From assembly GCF_023073335.1 (NCBI RefSeq), contig NZ_JADPJG010000032.1:434001-498000 (forward strand): 64,000 bases of DNA, given 5' to 3'. The notes beneath the pieces were generated by a model, which was not told the DNA's origin, did no database searches, and saw only the letters and a program-made list of their open reading frames with translations. The stretch's first letter is position 1; the number at the start of each line of letters is the position of its first letter. The position numbers and the translations under genes were made by a program. Of this stretch, positions 35,423 to 44,340 are shown piece by piece. This stretch comes from Bradyrhizobium sp. 21 (GTDB lineage: Bacteria > Pseudomonadota > Alphaproteobacteria > Rhizobiales > Xanthobacteraceae).

Positions 35423-36352
35423 ATGCTTCGCGTCGTCGTCCTGGGCGCCGCAGCCGGCGGCGGAGTGCCGCAATGGAATTGCGGCTGCGAGGGTTGCCGG
35501 GCGGCCCGTTCCGGCGGCCAGGAGCTTCACAGGACACAGGCCTCGGTCGCCTTCAGCGGCGACGGCGAGCACTGGTTCCTGATCAACGCCTCTCCCGACC
35601 TCCGCCAGCAATTGAATGCCACGCCACAGCTGCATCCGAAGGCTGGCGCGTTGCGCCATACGCCAATCGCAGGCGTGATTTTGACCAACAGCGAAGTTGA
35701 TGCGGTCGCCGGCCTGCTGTCGATGCGGGAAGGCTCGCCCTTCACGGTCTATGCGCACGAGAAGGTGCTGGCGATCCTTGCCAGCAACAGCATCTTCAAC
35801 GTGCTGAACGAAAAGAACGTCAAGCGCCAGCCGATCGGCATCAGCGAGCCCTTCGAGCCGCGGCTGCCCGATGGTACGCGCGCAGGCATCGAGGTGCTGC
35901 CCTTCGCGGTATCGGGCAAATCGGCCTGGTATCTGGAAGGCAAGGCACATCCCGGCGGCGGGAGCGGCGACGGCGATACGCTGGGCCTGAAGATCACCGA
36001 CAAATCGACCGGCAAGTGCTTCTATTTCATCGCCGCCTGCGCCGAGGTGACCGACGCGCTCAAGGCCGAGATCGACGGCGCCGCTTTGGTGTTCTTCGAC
36101 GGCACGGTCTGGCAGGACGACGAGATGATCAAAGCCGGGCTCAGCCACAAGACCGGCAAGAGCATGGGTCATGTCGCGATGTCCGGGGACGACGGCGCCA
36201 TCGCGCGGCTGGCCGGTCTCACGCTCGACAGGAAGATATTTCTGCATATCAATAACTCGAATCCGGCGCTGTTGCCCGCCTCACCCGAGCGTAAAGCGCT
36301 CGAGCAGGCGGGCTGGCAGATACCGGCCGACGGAACGGAGATCGTGCTGTGA
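35423..36352 (+). CDS. pqqB: PqqB, PQQ biosynthesis metallo-hydrolase-fold hydroxylase
   Basis: A 309-residue protein of the metallo-beta-lactamase fold. Its start, MLRVVVLGAAAGGGVPQWNC, is diagnostic, followed by CGCEGCRAAR, a Cys cluster typical of PqqB. PqqB hydroxylates the Tyr of the crosslinked Glu-Tyr intermediate. An AGGAGAC site precedes the ATG at 35423. Its stop overlaps the GTG start of pqqC, so the two are coupled. Confidence 0.95.
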   Translation: MLRVVVLGAAAGGGVPQWNCGCEGCRAARSGGQELHRTQASVAFSGDGEHWFLINASPDLRQQLNATPQLHPKAGALRHTPIAGVILTNSEVDAVAGLLSMREGSPFTVYAHEKVLAILASNSIFNVLNEKNVKRQPIGISEPFEPRLPDGTRAGIEVLPFAVSGKSAWYLEGKAHPGGGSGDGDTLGLKITDKSTGKCFYFIAACAEVTDALKAEIDGAALVFFDGTVWQDDEMIKAGLSHKTGKSMGHVAMSGDDGAIARLAGLTLDRKIFLHINNSNPALLPASPERKALEQAGWQIPADGTEIVL

Positions 36353-37143
36353 ATGCCGCGTCCAAGGCTGGAATGAACATGACTGGAATGACCGCGCTCT
36401 CGATCGGCAAGGACATCAGGCTCAACTCGGCCGAGGAGCTGGAGGCGACGCTGCGTCACATCGGGGCGACTCGCTATCACAGCCTGCACCCGTTCCATAA
36501 GCTGCTGCACGGCGGCAAGCTGAACAAGGGCCAGGTGCAGGCCTGGGCGCTGAACCGCTACTATTATCAGAGCACAATCCCGATCAAGGACGCGGTCGTG
36601 ATCTCGCGCTTCCGCGACCGCGCCACGCGGCTGGAATGGCGCCACCGCATCGAGGACCATGATGGCGATGTCGGCTCCGAAGGTGGCATCGAGCGCTGGC
36701 TGAAGCTGACCAGCGGCCTCGGCCTCGACGCGGCCTATGTGGAATCGACCGAAGGCATCTTGCCCGCGACGCGCTTTGCGGTGGAAGCCTATGTGCACTA
36801 CTGCCGTGAGAAAACCCCGCTGGAGGCCATCGCCTCCTCGCTCACCGAGCTGTTCGCGCCGAACCTGCACGAGGAGCGCATCTCCGGCATGCTGGAGCAC
36901 TACGACTTCGTCAATCCTGACATCATGAGCTATTTCAAGCGCCGGCTGGCGCAGGCGCCGCGCGACGCCGGCTTTGCGCTCGACTATGTCAAGGCGCATG
37001 CCACGACGCCGGAGCAGCGCGCTTCCGTCTGCAACGCGCTGATCTTCAAGACCAACGTGCTGTGGGTGCAGCTGGATGCGCTCCAGCACGCCTATGTCGA
37101 GGGCCACATTCCGCCGGGCGCGTTCGTGCCCCAAGAACACTAA
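36349..37143 (+). CDS. pqqC: PqqC, pyrroloquinoline-quinone synthase
   Basis: Cofactorless oxidase that performs the last ring closure and oxidation of PQQ. The all-helical fold shows the active-site rows HPFHKLLHGGKLNKGQVQAW, NRYYYQ, EDHDGD and YVHYCRE. The frame starts at a GTG (36349) overlapping the pqqB stop; in-frame ATGs at 36373, 36379 and 36388 would give the more usual length of about 250 residues. The upstream GGAG supports the GTG. Confidence 0.95.
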   Translation: MNAASKAGMNMTGMTALSIGKDIRLNSAEELEATLRHIGATRYHSLHPFHKLLHGGKLNKGQVQAWALNRYYYQSTIPIKDAVVISRFRDRATRLEWRHRIEDHDGDVGSEGGIERWLKLTSGLGLDAAYVESTEGILPATRFAVEAYVHYCREKTPLEAIASSLTELFAPNLHEERISGMLEHYDFVNPDIMSYFKRRLAQAPRDAGFALDYVKAHATTPEQRASVCNALIFKTNVLWVQLDALQHAYVEGHIPPGAFVPQEH

Positions 37144-37178
37144 CGAAGAACACGAAAAAGCGAGCTGAAGGAACATCG

Positions 37179-37490
37179 ATGGCCGGGCCCCGTCACATCA
37201 GCGTCAGCGAGGCAAGCCGCCCGGTGCTGCCGCGGCATGCCAAGCTGAAATACGACGAGACGCGAAAAGTCTGGGTGATCCTGGCGCCAGAACGCGTGCT
37301 GGCGCCCGACGAGATCGCGGTCGAGGTCTTGCAGCTCTGCAACGGCGAGCGCAATGTCGGCGATGTGTCCGACCAGCTGGCGGCGAAGTATGCCGCGCCG
37401 CGCGAGGCGATTCTCGCCGACGTGATCGTCATGCTGCAGGATCTCGCCGACAAGGGCTTCCTCACGGAGGCCCGGGAGAAGACGTCATGA
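37179..37490 (+). CDS. pqqD: PqqD, PqqA-binding chaperone
   Basis: A 103-residue RiPP recognition element that binds PqqA and presents it to PqqE. The winged-helix core reads VWVILAPERVLAPDEIA, then EVLQLCNGERNVGDV. The ATG at 37179 follows a GAAGGA site; the longer open frame begins inside pqqC and is rejected. Its stop overlaps the pqqE start (ATGA), which suits a stable PqqD-PqqE complex. Confidence 0.94.
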   Translation: MAGPRHISVSEASRPVLPRHAKLKYDETRKVWVILAPERVLAPDEIAVEVLQLCNGERNVGDVSDQLAAKYAAPREAILADVIVMLQDLADKGFLTEAREKTS

Positions 37491-38686
37491 GCGATGCGCT
37501 CGGCAATCCCACCATCCCGCCTGATGCGAGCGACAGCCTCGCGGTGCTGGAGAAGCAGCGCTCGACTGCGGAGACCTTTGGCATTCCGCTCGCGGTGCTG
37601 CTCGAAATCACCCACCGCTGCCCGCTGCAATGCCCCTATTGCTCCAACCCGGTCGAGCTCGACCGCTCGGGCAAGGAGCTGACCACCGAGGAATGGAAGA
37701 AGGTACTGAGTGAGCTCGCCGAGATCGGCGTACTCCAGGTGCATTTCTCCGGCGGTGAGCCGACGGCGCGCAAAGACCTCGTCGAGCTGGTCAAGCATGC
37801 CAGCGACGTCGGCCTTTACACCAACCTCATCACATCGGCCGTGCTGCTGACGCGCGAGCGGCTGAGCGAGCTTGCGGATGCCGGGCTGTGCCATGTGCAG
37901 ATCAGTTTCCAGGGCGTCGAAGAAGCCCTCGCCGATCGCGTCGGCGGCTACAAAAACGGGCATCGCAAGAAGCTCGAAGTGGCAAAATGGACGCGCGAGC
38001 TCGATTTGCCGCTGACCGTGAACGCGGTGATGCACCGGCAGAACCTGCACCAGCTCCCCGACATCATCCAGATGTCGATCGATCTCGACGCCGACCGGCT
38101 GGAGGTCGCCAATGTGCAATATTACGGCTGGGCGCTGAAGAACCGCGCCGCGCTGATGCCGACGGTGGCGCAACTGGATGAGTGCACCCGCATCGTCGAG
38201 GAGGCGCGCGAGCGGCTCAAGGGCCGGTTGACCATCGACTATGTCGTTCCCGACTATTACGCGCTGCGGCCGAAGAAGTGCATGGGCGGCTGGGGCCGGC
38301 AGTTCTTCAACATTTCGCCGGCCGGCAAGGTGCTGCCCTGCCACGCCGCGGAGAGCATCACCGGGCTCGATTTCGAATCGGTGCGCTCCAACCATTCGAT
38401 CGCCTGGATCTGGCAGAATTCGGACGCCTTCAACCGCTATCGCGGCACCGGCTGGATGAAGGAGCCGTGCAAGTCCTGCGAATTCCGCGAGATCGATTTC
38501 GGCGGCTGCCGCTGCCAGGCCTTTGCGCTGACCGGCGACGCCGCCAACACCGATCCGGCCTGCGCGCTGTCGCCGCTGCACGAAACCATCTTCAAGCAGG
38601 CCGAGCGCGAGGCCGAGGGCGAGACCAACCGCTTCCTCTACCGCAATTTCGCCGGCGGCACTTTGGAATCCGAGAATGGTGCCTGA
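37487..38686 (+). CDS. pqqE: PqqE, radical SAM PqqA glutamate-tyrosine crosslinking enzyme
   Basis: A 399-residue radical SAM/SPASM protein. The SAM-cluster motif C-x3-C-x2-C is at Cys45, Cys49 and Cys52 (THRCPLQCPYCS), and the SAM-binding HFSGGEPT follows. The C-terminal SPASM region carries many Cys (KKCMGGWG, VLPCHAAE, PCKSCEFRE, GGCRCQAF, DPACALSP) for auxiliary clusters. It makes the carbon-carbon bond between Glu16 and Tyr20 of PqqA. Its 3' end overlaps the next gene by 11 bases. Confidence 0.96.
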   Translation: MSDALGNPTIPPDASDSLAVLEKQRSTAETFGIPLAVLLEITHRCPLQCPYCSNPVELDRSGKELTTEEWKKVLSELAEIGVLQVHFSGGEPTARKDLVELVKHASDVGLYTNLITSAVLLTRERLSELADAGLCHVQISFQGVEEALADRVGGYKNGHRKKLEVAKWTRELDLPLTVNAVMHRQNLHQLPDIIQMSIDLDADRLEVANVQYYGWALKNRAALMPTVAQLDECTRIVEEARERLKGRLTIDYVVPDYYALRPKKCMGGWGRQFFNISPAGKVLPCHAAESITGLDFESVRSNHSIAWIWQNSDAFNRYRGTGWMKEPCKSCEFREIDFGGCRCQAFALTGDAANTDPACALSPLHETIFKQAEREAEGETNRFLYRNFAGGTLESENGA

Positions 38687-39662
38687 CGCCGACGCGGCCG
38701 CATCGGTCAAGCGTGCCGATCCCTTTGCACCGCTGACCTCCGAAATGCTCGACGTCGGCGACGGCCACGAGCTCTATGTCGAGAGCGTCGGCCGCACTGG
38801 GGGCATTCCCGCGGTCTACCTGCATGGCGGCCCCGGCAGCGGCTGCCAGCCCGACCATCGCCGGCTGTTCGATCCGGATCGTTTCCACGCCGTGCTGTTC
38901 GACCAGCGCGGCTGCGGCCGCAGCCGTCCCAAGGGATCGCGCGAGCACAACACCACGCAACATCTGATCGCGGACATGGAGAAGATCCGCGAAAAGTTCG
39001 GCTTCGAGCGCTGGATGGTGGTCGGCGGCTCCTGGGGCGCGACGCTGGCGCTGGCTTATGCGCAGGCGCATCCCGAGCGCGTCTCCGGCATTGCGCTGCG
39101 CGCAACGTTTCTCGGCACGCGTGCCGAGGTCGAGATCGCCTTCACCTCGCGCCTGTCGCAATTCTATCCCGCGCTGTACGCCGATTTTCTGAGCGTGCTG
39201 CCGCCGGAGGAGCGCGACCAGCCGGTGGACGCATATTGGCGCCGCATCCTCGATGCCGATCCGGCCGTTCATGGCCCGGCATCGCGCGCCTGGCACGACA
39301 CGGAGCGCGCCCTGTCGGAGCACAAGGCGGCAAAGACCCGGCTGGACCTCGCGTCACTGAACGTGTGGCGTACATTGCCGGCGACGCCGTTCATGGAGGC
39401 GCATTATTTCGTCCACGACAGCTTCATGACCGAGAACCAGTTGTTGCGGAACGCCGGTAAGCTCGACGGCATTCCCGGCATCATCGTCCAGGGCCGCTAC
39501 GACCTGTTGTGCCCGCCTGAGACATCGCAGGCGCTCGCGAAAGCGTGGCCGGGTTCCGAGATTCGGATCGTGGAAGAAGCCGGCCATTCGCTCTATGATG
39601 GCGGCGTGCGGGACGCGGTCATGAAGTCGATCGCGGATCTTGCTTCGAAGGCCGCGCGCTAA
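38676..39662 (+). CDS. pip: Proline iminopeptidase (alpha/beta hydrolase)
   Basis: A 328-residue peptidase that releases N-terminal proline. The oxyanion region is HGGPGSG, the nucleophile Ser is in GGSWGATLAL, the acid Asp is in GRYDLLCP and the His in EAGHSLYDGG. It begins inside the 3' end of pqqE, with an 11-base overlap, so it is part of the pqq transcript. No pqqF or pqqG type protease is in the window. A part in trimming the PqqA-derived peptide is an inference from position. Confidence 0.92.
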   Translation: MVPDADAAASVKRADPFAPLTSEMLDVGDGHELYVESVGRTGGIPAVYLHGGPGSGCQPDHRRLFDPDRFHAVLFDQRGCGRSRPKGSREHNTTQHLIADMEKIREKFGFERWMVVGGSWGATLALAYAQAHPERVSGIALRATFLGTRAEVEIAFTSRLSQFYPALYADFLSVLPPEERDQPVDAYWRRILDADPAVHGPASRAWHDTERALSEHKAAKTRLDLASLNVWRTLPATPFMEAHYFVHDSFMTENQLLRNAGKLDGIPGIIVQGRYDLLCPPETSQALAKAWPGSEIRIVEEAGHSLYDGGVRDAVMKSIADLASKAAR

Positions 39663-39670
39663 ACTCGATC

Positions 39671-39785
39671 TCCTCATCCTGAGCAGCGCTCCGAAGGAGT
39701 GCGTCTCGAAGGATGAAAGGCCGAGCTGCGAAAGCCGGGCTTTCATGGTTCGAGACGCCACTTCGTGGCTCCTCACCATGAGGGG
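39671..39785. repeat. Palindromic intergenic repeat, family C, copy 2
   Basis: The arms CTCCTCATCCTGAGCAGC and GGCTCCTCACCATGAGGGG bracket GCGTCTCGAAGGATGAAAG and CTTTCATGGTTCGAGACGC. The organisation is the same as at 32389-32485. It marks the end of the pqq operon. Confidence 0.75.
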
Positions 39786-39808
39786 ATAATTGGAAGGACA
39801 ACAAGAAA

Positions 39809-40486
39809 ATGCCGCTCGCCGGGACAGGCATGCTGCTGACGTCGATGAATATCGACGTTTCAGACGAGGCCGATTTCAACCGTTGGTACGATCGCGAGCA
39901 TCTGCAAGAGCGCGTCGCAATCGAGGGCTTCCTGGAAGCGCGGCGGTATACCGCGCATGCAGCCAATCCCAAATACCTCTCTTTGTATTCGACCGCGACG
40001 CTCGACGTGCTCGACAGCCCCGCCTATCGGACACGGCTCGCCAATCAGACCGAATGGTCGCGGCGCACCATGGCTCGTTTCAAGGACATGCTCCGCGTCG
40101 TCGCCCGCATCACGGTCAGCAACGGCACCGGTCGCGGCGCGGTGCTCGGCCTCGTGCGGCTGCGGCCGACGCCGGACAATGCAGGCGCATGGCGTGATGC
40201 ACTGCAAGAAAAGCTGGCGCCCGGAGAACGCGACGGCATCATCTCCATGCACCTGCTCGAGAGCGAGCCCGAATTGTCGGGCGCAACGGCAGACATTCCA
40301 GCGGTGCGCAACGAAGGCGCGCGTGACTGGTTCGTTCTGATCGACGGCACGCATGTCGGCGCGGTCTCGGCTGTCATCGCCGAACGCTTTACCGGCCCCG
40401 CTGCATCGCCCCTCCCGCTTCCCGTCTCCGTCGGCACTTACAGCCTGATGTGGGATCTGGCGAAGAGCGATATTGCGCACGGCTGA
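39809..40486 (+). CDS. Hypothetical protein, probable dimeric alpha-beta barrel fold
   Basis: A 225-residue cytoplasmic protein without recognised catalytic residues. The start GMLLTSMNIDVSDEADFNRW, with WYDREHLQERVAIEGF, resembles EthD/stress-responsive barrel proteins, where W-Y-x-x-E-H-L forms a substrate-side strand and helix. A second half with a similar length could be a repeat of the fold. GGAAGGA precedes the ATG. It stands alone after repeat C. Confidence 0.72.
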   Translation: MPLAGTGMLLTSMNIDVSDEADFNRWYDREHLQERVAIEGFLEARRYTAHAANPKYLSLYSTATLDVLDSPAYRTRLANQTEWSRRTMARFKDMLRVVARITVSNGTGRGAVLGLVRLRPTPDNAGAWRDALQEKLAPGERDGIISMHLLESEPELSGATADIPAVRNEGARDWFVLIDGTHVGAVSAVIAERFTGPAASPLPLPVSVGTYSLMWDLAKSDIAHG

Positions 40487-40723
40487 AGCAGCCATCCGCA
40501 ACGCAGCATATTGCACCGCCGCATTGCTGCGCGCGGCCGTTAATGCTGTGCGCGCGCAGCTCCCATGAAAGCCGTCAATCGCGCAAATTTGCCGTTGTGC
40601 TTCGGAACGGTTCTAATAAGCTAACCCGATGACGTCATTCAGAAACCAGATCGACGCGCGTTAGCGTTCGCCAAGCTCAAGAAAAGGCCGCGGGGTCTTT
40701 GAGCCTGCGCGGACAGGGTAGGA

Positions 40724-42523
40724 ATGAAACCGACCGATATCGCGGCCCCCGACTACTTTCACAAAGTGGTCGATTGCCAATGGGCCTGTCCTGCACACAC
40801 CCCGGTTCCCGAATACATCCGACTGATCGCCCAAGGCCGCTACAGCGACGCCTACATGATCAATTGGAAATCGAACGTGTTTCCCGGAATTCTGGGACGC
40901 ACCTGCGATCGTCCCTGCGAACCGGCGTGCCGGCGCGGACGCGTCGAGGAAACGCCGGTCGCGATTTGCCGCCTCAAGCGCGTCGCCGCTGACTTCAAGG
41001 ATGACATCACGCAGCGCCTGCCGCGGCCCTCGGCCAAGAACGGCAAGCGCGTTGCATTCGTCGGCGGCGGTCCCGCTTCGCTGACGGTGGCCCGCGATCT
41101 CGCGCCACTCGGCTATCACTGCACCGTGTTCGACGGTGATCCCCAGGCCGGCGGGATGATGCGCTCGCAGATCCCGAAATTCCGCCTGCCCAATTCGGTG
41201 ATCGACGAGGAGACCGGCTACATTCTCGGTCTCGGCGTCGACTTCAAGGGCGGCCACCGCATCGAGAGCATGAAGTCGCTGCTCGCCGAGAAATACGACG
41301 CGATCTTCGTCGGCTCCGGCGCACCGCGCGGCCGCGAGCTCGACATTCCCGGCCGGAAAGAGGCCGCCGCCAACGTTCATATTGGCATCGACTGGCTGTC
41401 CTCGGTCTCGTTCGGTCATACCGACAAGATCGGCAAGCGCGTCATCGTGCTCGGCGGCGGCAACACCGCGATGGATTGCTGCCGCACCGCCCGCCGTCTC
41501 GGCGGCGAAGAGGTCAAAGTGGTCGTTCGCTCCGGCTTCGAGGAGATGAAGGCCTCGCCCTGGGAGAAGGAAGACGCGCTCCACGAGGACATCCCGATCC
41601 TCAACTTCCTCGTTCCCACGGCCTTCGTCCACGACAATGGCAAGCTCACCGGCATCACCTTCCAGAAGGTGAAGGCGGAGTACGACGCCAGGGGCCGCCG
41701 CAACCTGGTGCCCTCGGGCGAGCCGGACCAGACAATCGAATGCGACGACGTGCTGGTCGCGGTCGGCCAGGAGAACGCCTTCCCCTGGATCGAGCAGGAT
41801 TGCGGCATCGAGTTCGATAAATGGCACATGCCCAAGGTCGATCCCAAGACCTTCGTCTCGACCAACCCGAAAGTGTTCTTCGGCGGTGACGCCGCGTTCG
41901 GCCCGAAGAACATCATCTGGGCAGTGGCGCAGGGTCACGACGCCGCGCTGTCTATCCACAAGATGCTTTCGGGCGAGGACATCACCGAACGGCCATTGCC
42001 GGAGGTGCATGTCTCCTCGCAGAAGATGGGCATCCACGAATGGAGCTATGACAACGACATCTCCAACGACAAGCGCTTCAAGGTGCCGCATCGCGACAAG
42101 GTGATCGCGCTGAAGGACATCCGCACCGAGGTCGAGCTTGGCTACGACGTCAAGCTGGCGCTTGGCGAAGCCGAGCGCTGCCTGAACTGCGACGTGCAGA
42201 CCGTGTTCTCGACCTCGCTCTGCATCGAGTGCGATGCCTGCGTCGATATCTGCCCGATGGATTGCATCACCTTCACTGCCAACGGCGAGGAAGACGATCT
42301 GCGCCATCGCCTGAAAGCGCCCTCGCTGCATCCGGACCAGGACCTCTACGTCTCGTCTGATTTGAAGACCGGACGCGTGATGGTCAAGGACGAGGATGTC
42401 TGCCTGCATTGCGGGCTGTGCGCCGAGCGTTGTCCCACCGGGGCCTGGGACATGCAGAAATATTTGATCGAGATGACTCACGCAGGTTCAGCATGTCCGA
42501 CAAAAAGCCGATCAGCAGCGTAA
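40724..42523 (+). CDS. FAD/NAD(P) and multi-cluster iron-sulfur electron-transfer subunit of KOR
   Basis: A 599-residue flavoprotein related to the small subunit of glutamate synthase. The N-terminal iron-sulfur helical domain has CQWACPAHTPVPEY and GRTCDRPCEPACRRG. FAD-binding GGGPAS is near residue 110 and NAD(P)-binding GGGNTAMD near 250. At the C-terminus two ferredoxin-type clusters follow (CIECDACVDICP and CLHCGLCAERCP). It could pass electrons between KorAB and NAD(P). Its end overlaps the korA start by 31 bases, so it belongs to that operon. The domains are clear; the direction of electron flow is inferred. Confidence 0.88.
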   Translation: MKPTDIAAPDYFHKVVDCQWACPAHTPVPEYIRLIAQGRYSDAYMINWKSNVFPGILGRTCDRPCEPACRRGRVEETPVAICRLKRVAADFKDDITQRLPRPSAKNGKRVAFVGGGPASLTVARDLAPLGYHCTVFDGDPQAGGMMRSQIPKFRLPNSVIDEETGYILGLGVDFKGGHRIESMKSLLAEKYDAIFVGSGAPRGRELDIPGRKEAAANVHIGIDWLSSVSFGHTDKIGKRVIVLGGGNTAMDCCRTARRLGGEEVKVVVRSGFEEMKASPWEKEDALHEDIPILNFLVPTAFVHDNGKLTGITFQKVKAEYDARGRRNLVPSGEPDQTIECDDVLVAVGQENAFPWIEQDCGIEFDKWHMPKVDPKTFVSTNPKVFFGGDAAFGPKNIIWAVAQGHDAALSIHKMLSGEDITERPLPEVHVSSQKMGIHEWSYDNDISNDKRFKVPHRDKVIALKDIRTEVELGYDVKLALGEAERCLNCDVQTVFSTSLCIECDACVDICPMDCITFTANGEEDDLRHRLKAPSLHPDQDLYVSSDLKTGRVMVKDEDVCLHCGLCAERCPTGAWDMQKYLIEMTHAGSACPTKSRSAA

Positions 42524-44340
42524 ACGACTTCGTCGTCCGCTTCGCCAACGTCAACGGCTCGGGCTCGGCCAGCGCCAACGAGATGTTCGCGCGCGCGATC
42601 CTGCGCCATGGCGTGCCGGTGAGCCCGCGTAACATCTTCCCCTCCAACATCCAGGGCCTGCCGACCTGGTACGAGGTGCGGGTGACCGAGGACGGCCATC
42701 TCGGCGCCCGCGGCGGCGTCGACATGATGGTCGCCATGAACCCGCAGACTTGGGACAAAGACGTCGCCGGCATCGAGCCCGGCGGCTATCTGTTCTACGA
42801 TTCCACCAAGCCGATGCCGTCGACGAAATTCCGCGACGACATCACCGTGATCGGCGTTCCCCTGACCGCGATCACCAACTCGACCTACACCGATCCGCGC
42901 CAGCGCCAGCTGTTCAAGAACATCATCTATCTGGGCGCACTCTCGGCGCTGCTCGACATGGATCCGAAGCTGATCGAGCAGCTGATCGGCGAGCAGTACA
43001 AGGGCAAGGAGAAGCTGCTCTCGTCCAACGTCCACGCACTGCATCTCGGCCGTGACTGGGCGCTGCAGAATTTGAAATGCCCGACCGGGCTGCGGGTGAA
43101 GAAATCCGACAAGGTCGGCGACCGCATCTTCATCGAGGGCAACAGCGCCGCCGCGCTCGGCGCCGTTTATGGCGGTGCCACGGTGTGCGCCTGGTACCCG
43201 ATCACGCCGTCGTCGTCGGTGGCAGAGGCCTTTACCGCGCATTGCAAGAAGTACCGGCACGATCCCGAGACGGGCAAGGCGAAATACGCGATCGTGCAGG
43301 GCGAGGATGAGCTGGCCTCGATCGGCATCGTCATCGGCGCGTCCTGGAACGGCGCCCGCGCCTTCACCGCGACCTCCGGTCCCGGCATCTCGCTGATGAC
43401 GGAGTTCATCGGCCTCTCATACTTTGCCGAAATTCCGGCGGTGATCATGAACATCCAGCGCGCCGGCCCCTCGACGGGCATGCCGACCCGCACCCAGCAA
43501 TGCGACATCATCGCCTGCGCCTATGCCTCGCATGGCGACACCAAGCATGTGCTGCTGTTCCCAGAGGATCCCGCCGAGGCCTTCGAGTTCGCGGCCGCGG
43601 CCTTCGATCTCGCCGAACGGCTCCAGACCACGATCTTCCTGATGCTCGACCTCGACATCGGCATGAACCACCGGCTCTGCCGTCCGCTGAAATGGGACGA
43701 TGCCAAACAATATGACCGCGGCAAGGTGATGACCGCGGAGATGCTGGAGGAAGGCCGGGACTTCGGCCGCTATCTCGACGTCGACGGCGACGGAATCCCC
43801 TACCGCACCTATCCCGGCACGCATCCGACCAAGGGCTCCTATTTTACCCGCGGCACCTCGCGCGATCGCTATGCGCGCTACTCCGAGGAAGGCTCGGTCT
43901 ATGCCGACAACATGCAGCGCCTCGTACGCAAGTTCGAGACCGCGCAGGACCTCGTGCCGCGGCCGCTCCAGGCCAACGCGGAACGCCCAACCAAATACGG
44001 CGTGATCTATTTCGGCTCGACCTCGCCGGCGATGGACGAGGCGATTGGACTGCTGGAAGCGCGCGGGCATCAGCTCGACCGCCTGCGCATCCGCGCCTTC
44101 CCGTTCCATTCGAGCGTGGCGAGCTTCCTCGCCGAGCACGATTTCGTTTACGTCGTCGAACAGAACCGCGACGCCCAACTGCGCCAGCTCATCGTCAACG
44201 AGAACGGCATCGACCCGGTACGCCTGGTGCCGATCGTGCATTACGACGGCTCGCCGATCACCGCCCGTTTCATCGCAAAAGCCATTGGCGACCACCAGGA
44301 TCACCTCAAGGTGACCCCGCTCCGCAAGGCCGTGTCATGA
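42493..44340 (+). CDS. korA: 2-oxoacid:acceptor oxidoreductase, alpha subunit with fused gamma domain
   Basis: A 615-residue subunit of a 2-oxoglutarate:ferredoxin-type oxidoreductase. A gamma domain (about residues 1-190, with ANVNGSGSASANEMF) is fused ahead of the alpha part with the YPITPSSSVAEAF thiamine-diphosphate-contact motif and TATSGPGISLMTEF. CoA-dependent decarboxylation of a 2-oxoacid gives an acyl-CoA. The ATG at 42493 (MSDKKPIS) fits; the longer frame overlaps the upstream gene more deeply. Its stop overlaps the korB start (ATGA). Confidence 0.9.
   Translation: MSDKKPISSVNDFVVRFANVNGSGSASANEMFARAILRHGVPVSPRNIFPSNIQGLPTWYEVRVTEDGHLGARGGVDMMVAMNPQTWDKDVAGIEPGGYLFYDSTKPMPSTKFRDDITVIGVPLTAITNSTYTDPRQRQLFKNIIYLGALSALLDMDPKLIEQLIGEQYKGKEKLLSSNVHALHLGRDWALQNLKCPTGLRVKKSDKVGDRIFIEGNSAAALGAVYGGATVCAWYPITPSSSVAEAFTAHCKKYRHDPETGKAKYAIVQGEDELASIGIVIGASWNGARAFTATSGPGISLMTEFIGLSYFAEIPAVIMNIQRAGPSTGMPTRTQQCDIIACAYASHGDTKHVLLFPEDPAEAFEFAAAAFDLAERLQTTIFLMLDLDIGMNHRLCRPLKWDDAKQYDRGKVMTAEMLEEGRDFGRYLDVDGDGIPYRTYPGTHPTKGSYFTRGTSRDRYARYSEEGSVYADNMQRLVRKFETAQDLVPRPLQANAERPTKYGVIYFGSTSPAMDEAIGLLEARGHQLDRLRIRAFPFHSSVASFLAEHDFVYVVEQNRDAQLRQLIVNENGIDPVRLVPIVHYDGSPITARFIAKAIGDHQDHLKVTPLRKAVS

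Noticed and set aside
40487..40723. GGAAC and TAATAA-like elements before the KOR operon as a promoter
   Set aside because: No correctly spaced partner box was found for either a stress-type or a sigma-70-type promoter.
40661..42481. Antisense open frame of 606 codons opposite the FAD/Fe-S subunit
   Set aside because: The plus-strand gene has complete cofactor motifs; the reverse frame has none.
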